Part shown: one piece after another, positions 15,339-16,434 of the stretch
Layout: every line of letters begins with the position of its first letter
Position numbering within the stretch: the stretch's first letter is position 1
Source: Lentimicrobium sp.
GTDB lineage: Bacteria > Bacteroidota > Bacteroidia > Flavobacteriales > Flavobacteriaceae
Reading direction: 5' to 3'
Length of the DNA: 16,434 bases
Assembly: GCA_022758945.1 (NCBI GenBank)
Contig: JAEMQE010000100.1
Location: forward strand, 1 to 16,434
Made by a program: the position numbers and the translations under genes
Notes under the pieces: generated by a model
Database searches by the model: none
Told to the model about the DNA's origin: nothing
What the model saw: only the letters and a program-made list of their open reading frames with translations

Positions 15339-15346
15339 CAAAGATA
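15339..15346 (-). promoter_or_regulatory. Likely -7 box for the tolC-led efflux operon
   Basis: Read on the minus strand this is TATCTTTG, an exact fit to the Bacteroidota -7 box TAnnTTTG. It lies 24 bp upstream of the chosen tolC ATG (15314). A matching -33 TTTG at the usual distance is not clear, so the site is tentative. If used, transcription would begin at about 15330-15335, which supports the ATG at 15314 over the upstream TTG. Confidence 0.5.
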
Positions 15347-15396
15347 TATTGGCAATATTTTTCGTTCAGTAACAAGTGTTACATACAACTACACAA

Positions 15397-15433
15397 AATG
15401 AAAAAACATCTCATTTTGAGATGTTTTTTCATT
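15397..15433 (-). terminator. Strong hairpin terminator behind the LOG-family gene
   Basis: A perfect 17-bp stem (15397-15413 with 15417-15433) has a 3-nt loop and contains a run of six A on the plus strand in one arm and six T in the other, so it works as a terminator on either strand. It lies between the LOG gene (stop at 15553-15555) and the tolC operon, ending transcription of the former before the tolC promoter. Confidence 0.8.
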
Positions 15434-15510
15434 AATAATGCGGACTTATTTGAACTGTACAAAAGAAAAAAATCCGTGATTATAAGCGTTGCGAAGCATC
15501 CGTCCTGTCA

Positions 15511-15528
15511 TCTCGAGCGAAGTCGAGA
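15511..15528. repeat. Short palindrome in the spacer after the LOG gene
   Basis: TCTCGAGCGAAGTCGAGA forms a 6-bp stem with a 6-nt loop (15511-15528). It is preceded by CTGTCA, as the longer element at 6369-6442 is preceded by TTGTCA. It may be half of a related dispersed repeat. The spacer 15434-15552 also holds the tandem 8-mer CTTCTCAT (15541-15548 and 15549-15556), which runs into the LOG stop codon. I see no gene in the spacer. Confidence 0.6.
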
Positions 15529-15552
15529 GACGTGTCCCATCTTCTCATCTTC

Positions 15553-16296
15553 TCATTTTCTGCTTTCTCCAAACCACCATTTAGCTTTGTAAACTTTTTT
15601 CTTCAAACCAAACTTTTTGATAGCGTGTTTCTTGATATGGGCAACTAAATCTTCTACAGAATCAGTCACAAACAGAAGCTCCATATCTTCTGCACTAATG
15701 CTTTCGTGATTCACCATCATTTCAAGGTGTTCGCACAAATCTTTATGGTATTCTTTGTCAAAAATAACCACAGGAAAACCGGCAATCATTTTGTTTTGAA
15801 TCAATGTCAAAGCTTCAAACAATTCATCCAAAGTGCCCATTCCTCCCGGCATAACAATAAAAGCATAGGAATATTTTACGAGAATCACTTTCCGGACAAA
15901 AAAGTAGGGAATATAAATCCATTTGTGAAGATACGGATTTGGTTTTTGCTCCACAGGAAGCACAATGTTACACCCCACAGAATACCCACCAGCTTCATAA
16001 GCACCTTTATTGGCAGCTTCCATAATTCCGGGACCGCCGCCTGTCATAACGGTAAAACCCAGTTTTGCTATAGCGGCTCCAATTCGTTCGGCATCTTGAT
16101 AATGATCCATTTCCGGACCAAAACGTGCTGAACCAAAAACAGTAACGCAAGGCCCAATAAAGTGCATTTTACGAAAAGCTTTAATGAAGTTGTATTGTAC
16201 CTTAAAAGTAAAAATCAACTCCTTAAAACGAGACAAAGATCCTTGAACAAATGCCGATTCGTCTTTTGAAAGTCTGTAATGAGGCGTCTTTTTCAT
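15553..16296 (-). CDS. LOG/TIGR00730 family nucleotide-binding protein
   Basis: This 247-residue Rossmann-like protein carries both family motifs: GGGPGIMEAANKG at about 86-98 and PGGMGTLDE at 150-158, plus VTVFGSARF near 51-59. In plants and some bacteria such proteins are cytokinin riboside 5'-monophosphate phosphoribohydrolases. The bacterial function is often a general nucleotide 5'-monophosphate nucleosidase and cannot be fixed here. There is no signal peptide, so the protein is cytoplasmic. The first ~45 residues are a charged helical extension, and the C-terminal ~25 residues are Lys-rich. It is monocistronic, with the upstream spacer 16297-16434 and a strong hairpin downstream. No obvious link to the efflux operon exists beyond position. 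Confidence 0.93.
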   Translation of the reverse strand: MKKTPHYRLSKDESAFVQGSLSRFKELIFTFKVQYNFIKAFRKMHFIGPCVTVFGSARFGPEMDHYQDAERIGAAIAKLGFTVMTGGGPGIMEAANKGAYEAGGYSVGCNIVLPVEQKPNPYLHKWIYIPYFFVRKVILVKYSYAFIVMPGGMGTLDELFEALTLIQNKMIAGFPVVIFDKEYHKDLCEHLEMMVNHESISAEDMELLFVTDSVEDLVAHIKKHAIKKFGLKKKVYKAKWWFGESRK

Positions 16297-16398
16297 AGCA
16301 ACTGTAAAGTTACTAAATTGTTTTTTATATCTCTAAAGTGCTATTCATTTAATGAGAAACTTTTGTTCTTAATCTTGAAATTATAATTGTAGGATTAA

Positions 16399-16427
16399 TT
16401 GCAATGGAAATAAAAAGGGTATATTTG
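16399..16427 (+). promoter_or_regulatory. Bacteroidota-type promoter reading out of the window
   Basis: TTG (16399-16401) and TATATTTG (16420-16427) are 18 bp apart, close to the expected spacing of the -33 and -7 boxes; the -7 box fits TAnnTTTG exactly. It points rightward, away from the LOG gene, so a plus-strand gene probably starts just beyond the window. A short open frame from ATG 16404 also runs to the edge but overlaps these boxes, so I do not call a gene. Confidence 0.45.
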
Positions 16428-16434
16428 GTTTCAA

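Noticed and set aside
15315..15341. Longer TolC start from TTG 15341
   Set aside because: It would place polar residues before a clean signal peptide, and the TTG is part of a promoter-like box.
16404..16434. Possible start of a plus-strand gene at ATG 16404
   Set aside because: Only ten codons are visible and it overlaps a good -33/-7 promoter pair, which is the better reading.

Overview
The window looks like chromosomal DNA of a Bacteroidota bacterium, most likely a Flavobacterium-type organism. The DNA is AT-rich, start codons follow A-rich stretches rather than strong Shine-Dalgarno sites, and two promoter-like sites match the Bacteroidota -7 box TAnnTTTG. Protein sequences and intergenic palindromes fit the same group. 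The genus is inferred, not demonstrated.

Left half (1-8258, all + strand): an uptake [NiFe]-hydrogenase operon that enters from upstream. In order it holds the C-terminal end of the small subunit, the large subunit, the membrane cytochrome b, the maturation endopeptidase, hypF (TTG start, overlapping the protease gene), a cytoplasmic FKBP-type prolyl isomerase, hypD and a UreH/NicO-like nickel permease with a histidine-rich loop. The small-subunit tail and the diheme cytochrome resemble E. coli hydrogenase 1, so a membrane-bound, possibly oxygen-tolerant, group 1 enzyme is likely. The decisive N-terminal cysteines of the small subunit lie outside the window. The logic is: nickel uptake (permease), Fe(CN)2CO assembly (HypF, HypD), folding or nickel help (FKBP, inferred), C-terminal cleavage of the large subunit (protease), then electron delivery to the quinone pool (cytochrome b). 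hypA, hypB, hypC and hypE are not in the window.

Centre (8273-8845, - strand): a stand-alone LigD-type 3'-phosphoesterase domain protein, convergent with the nickel permease gene.

Right half (8931-15314, - strand): a tripartite RND efflux operon read as tolC-like outer membrane channel, lipoprotein adaptor, RND pump, small PII-like protein and DUF2892 two-helix membrane protein, closed by a strong hairpin terminator. The spacer between adaptor and pump carries a striking array with a 7-bp period (CTGnnnn on +, CAG every 7 bp on -). A perfect 15-bp palindrome separates channel and adaptor.

Right edge (15553-16434): a LOG/TIGR00730 nucleotide-binding protein gene on the - strand with a strong hairpin behind it, then a short intergenic region with a good Bacteroidota promoter pointing out of the window.

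I see no tRNA, rRNA, CRISPR array, transposase or phage gene. The most notable points are the FKBP inside the hydrogenase maturation operon, the RND operon with its PII-like and DUF2892 companions, the heptad repeat, and a palindromic repeat that creates a false upstream start for hypD.
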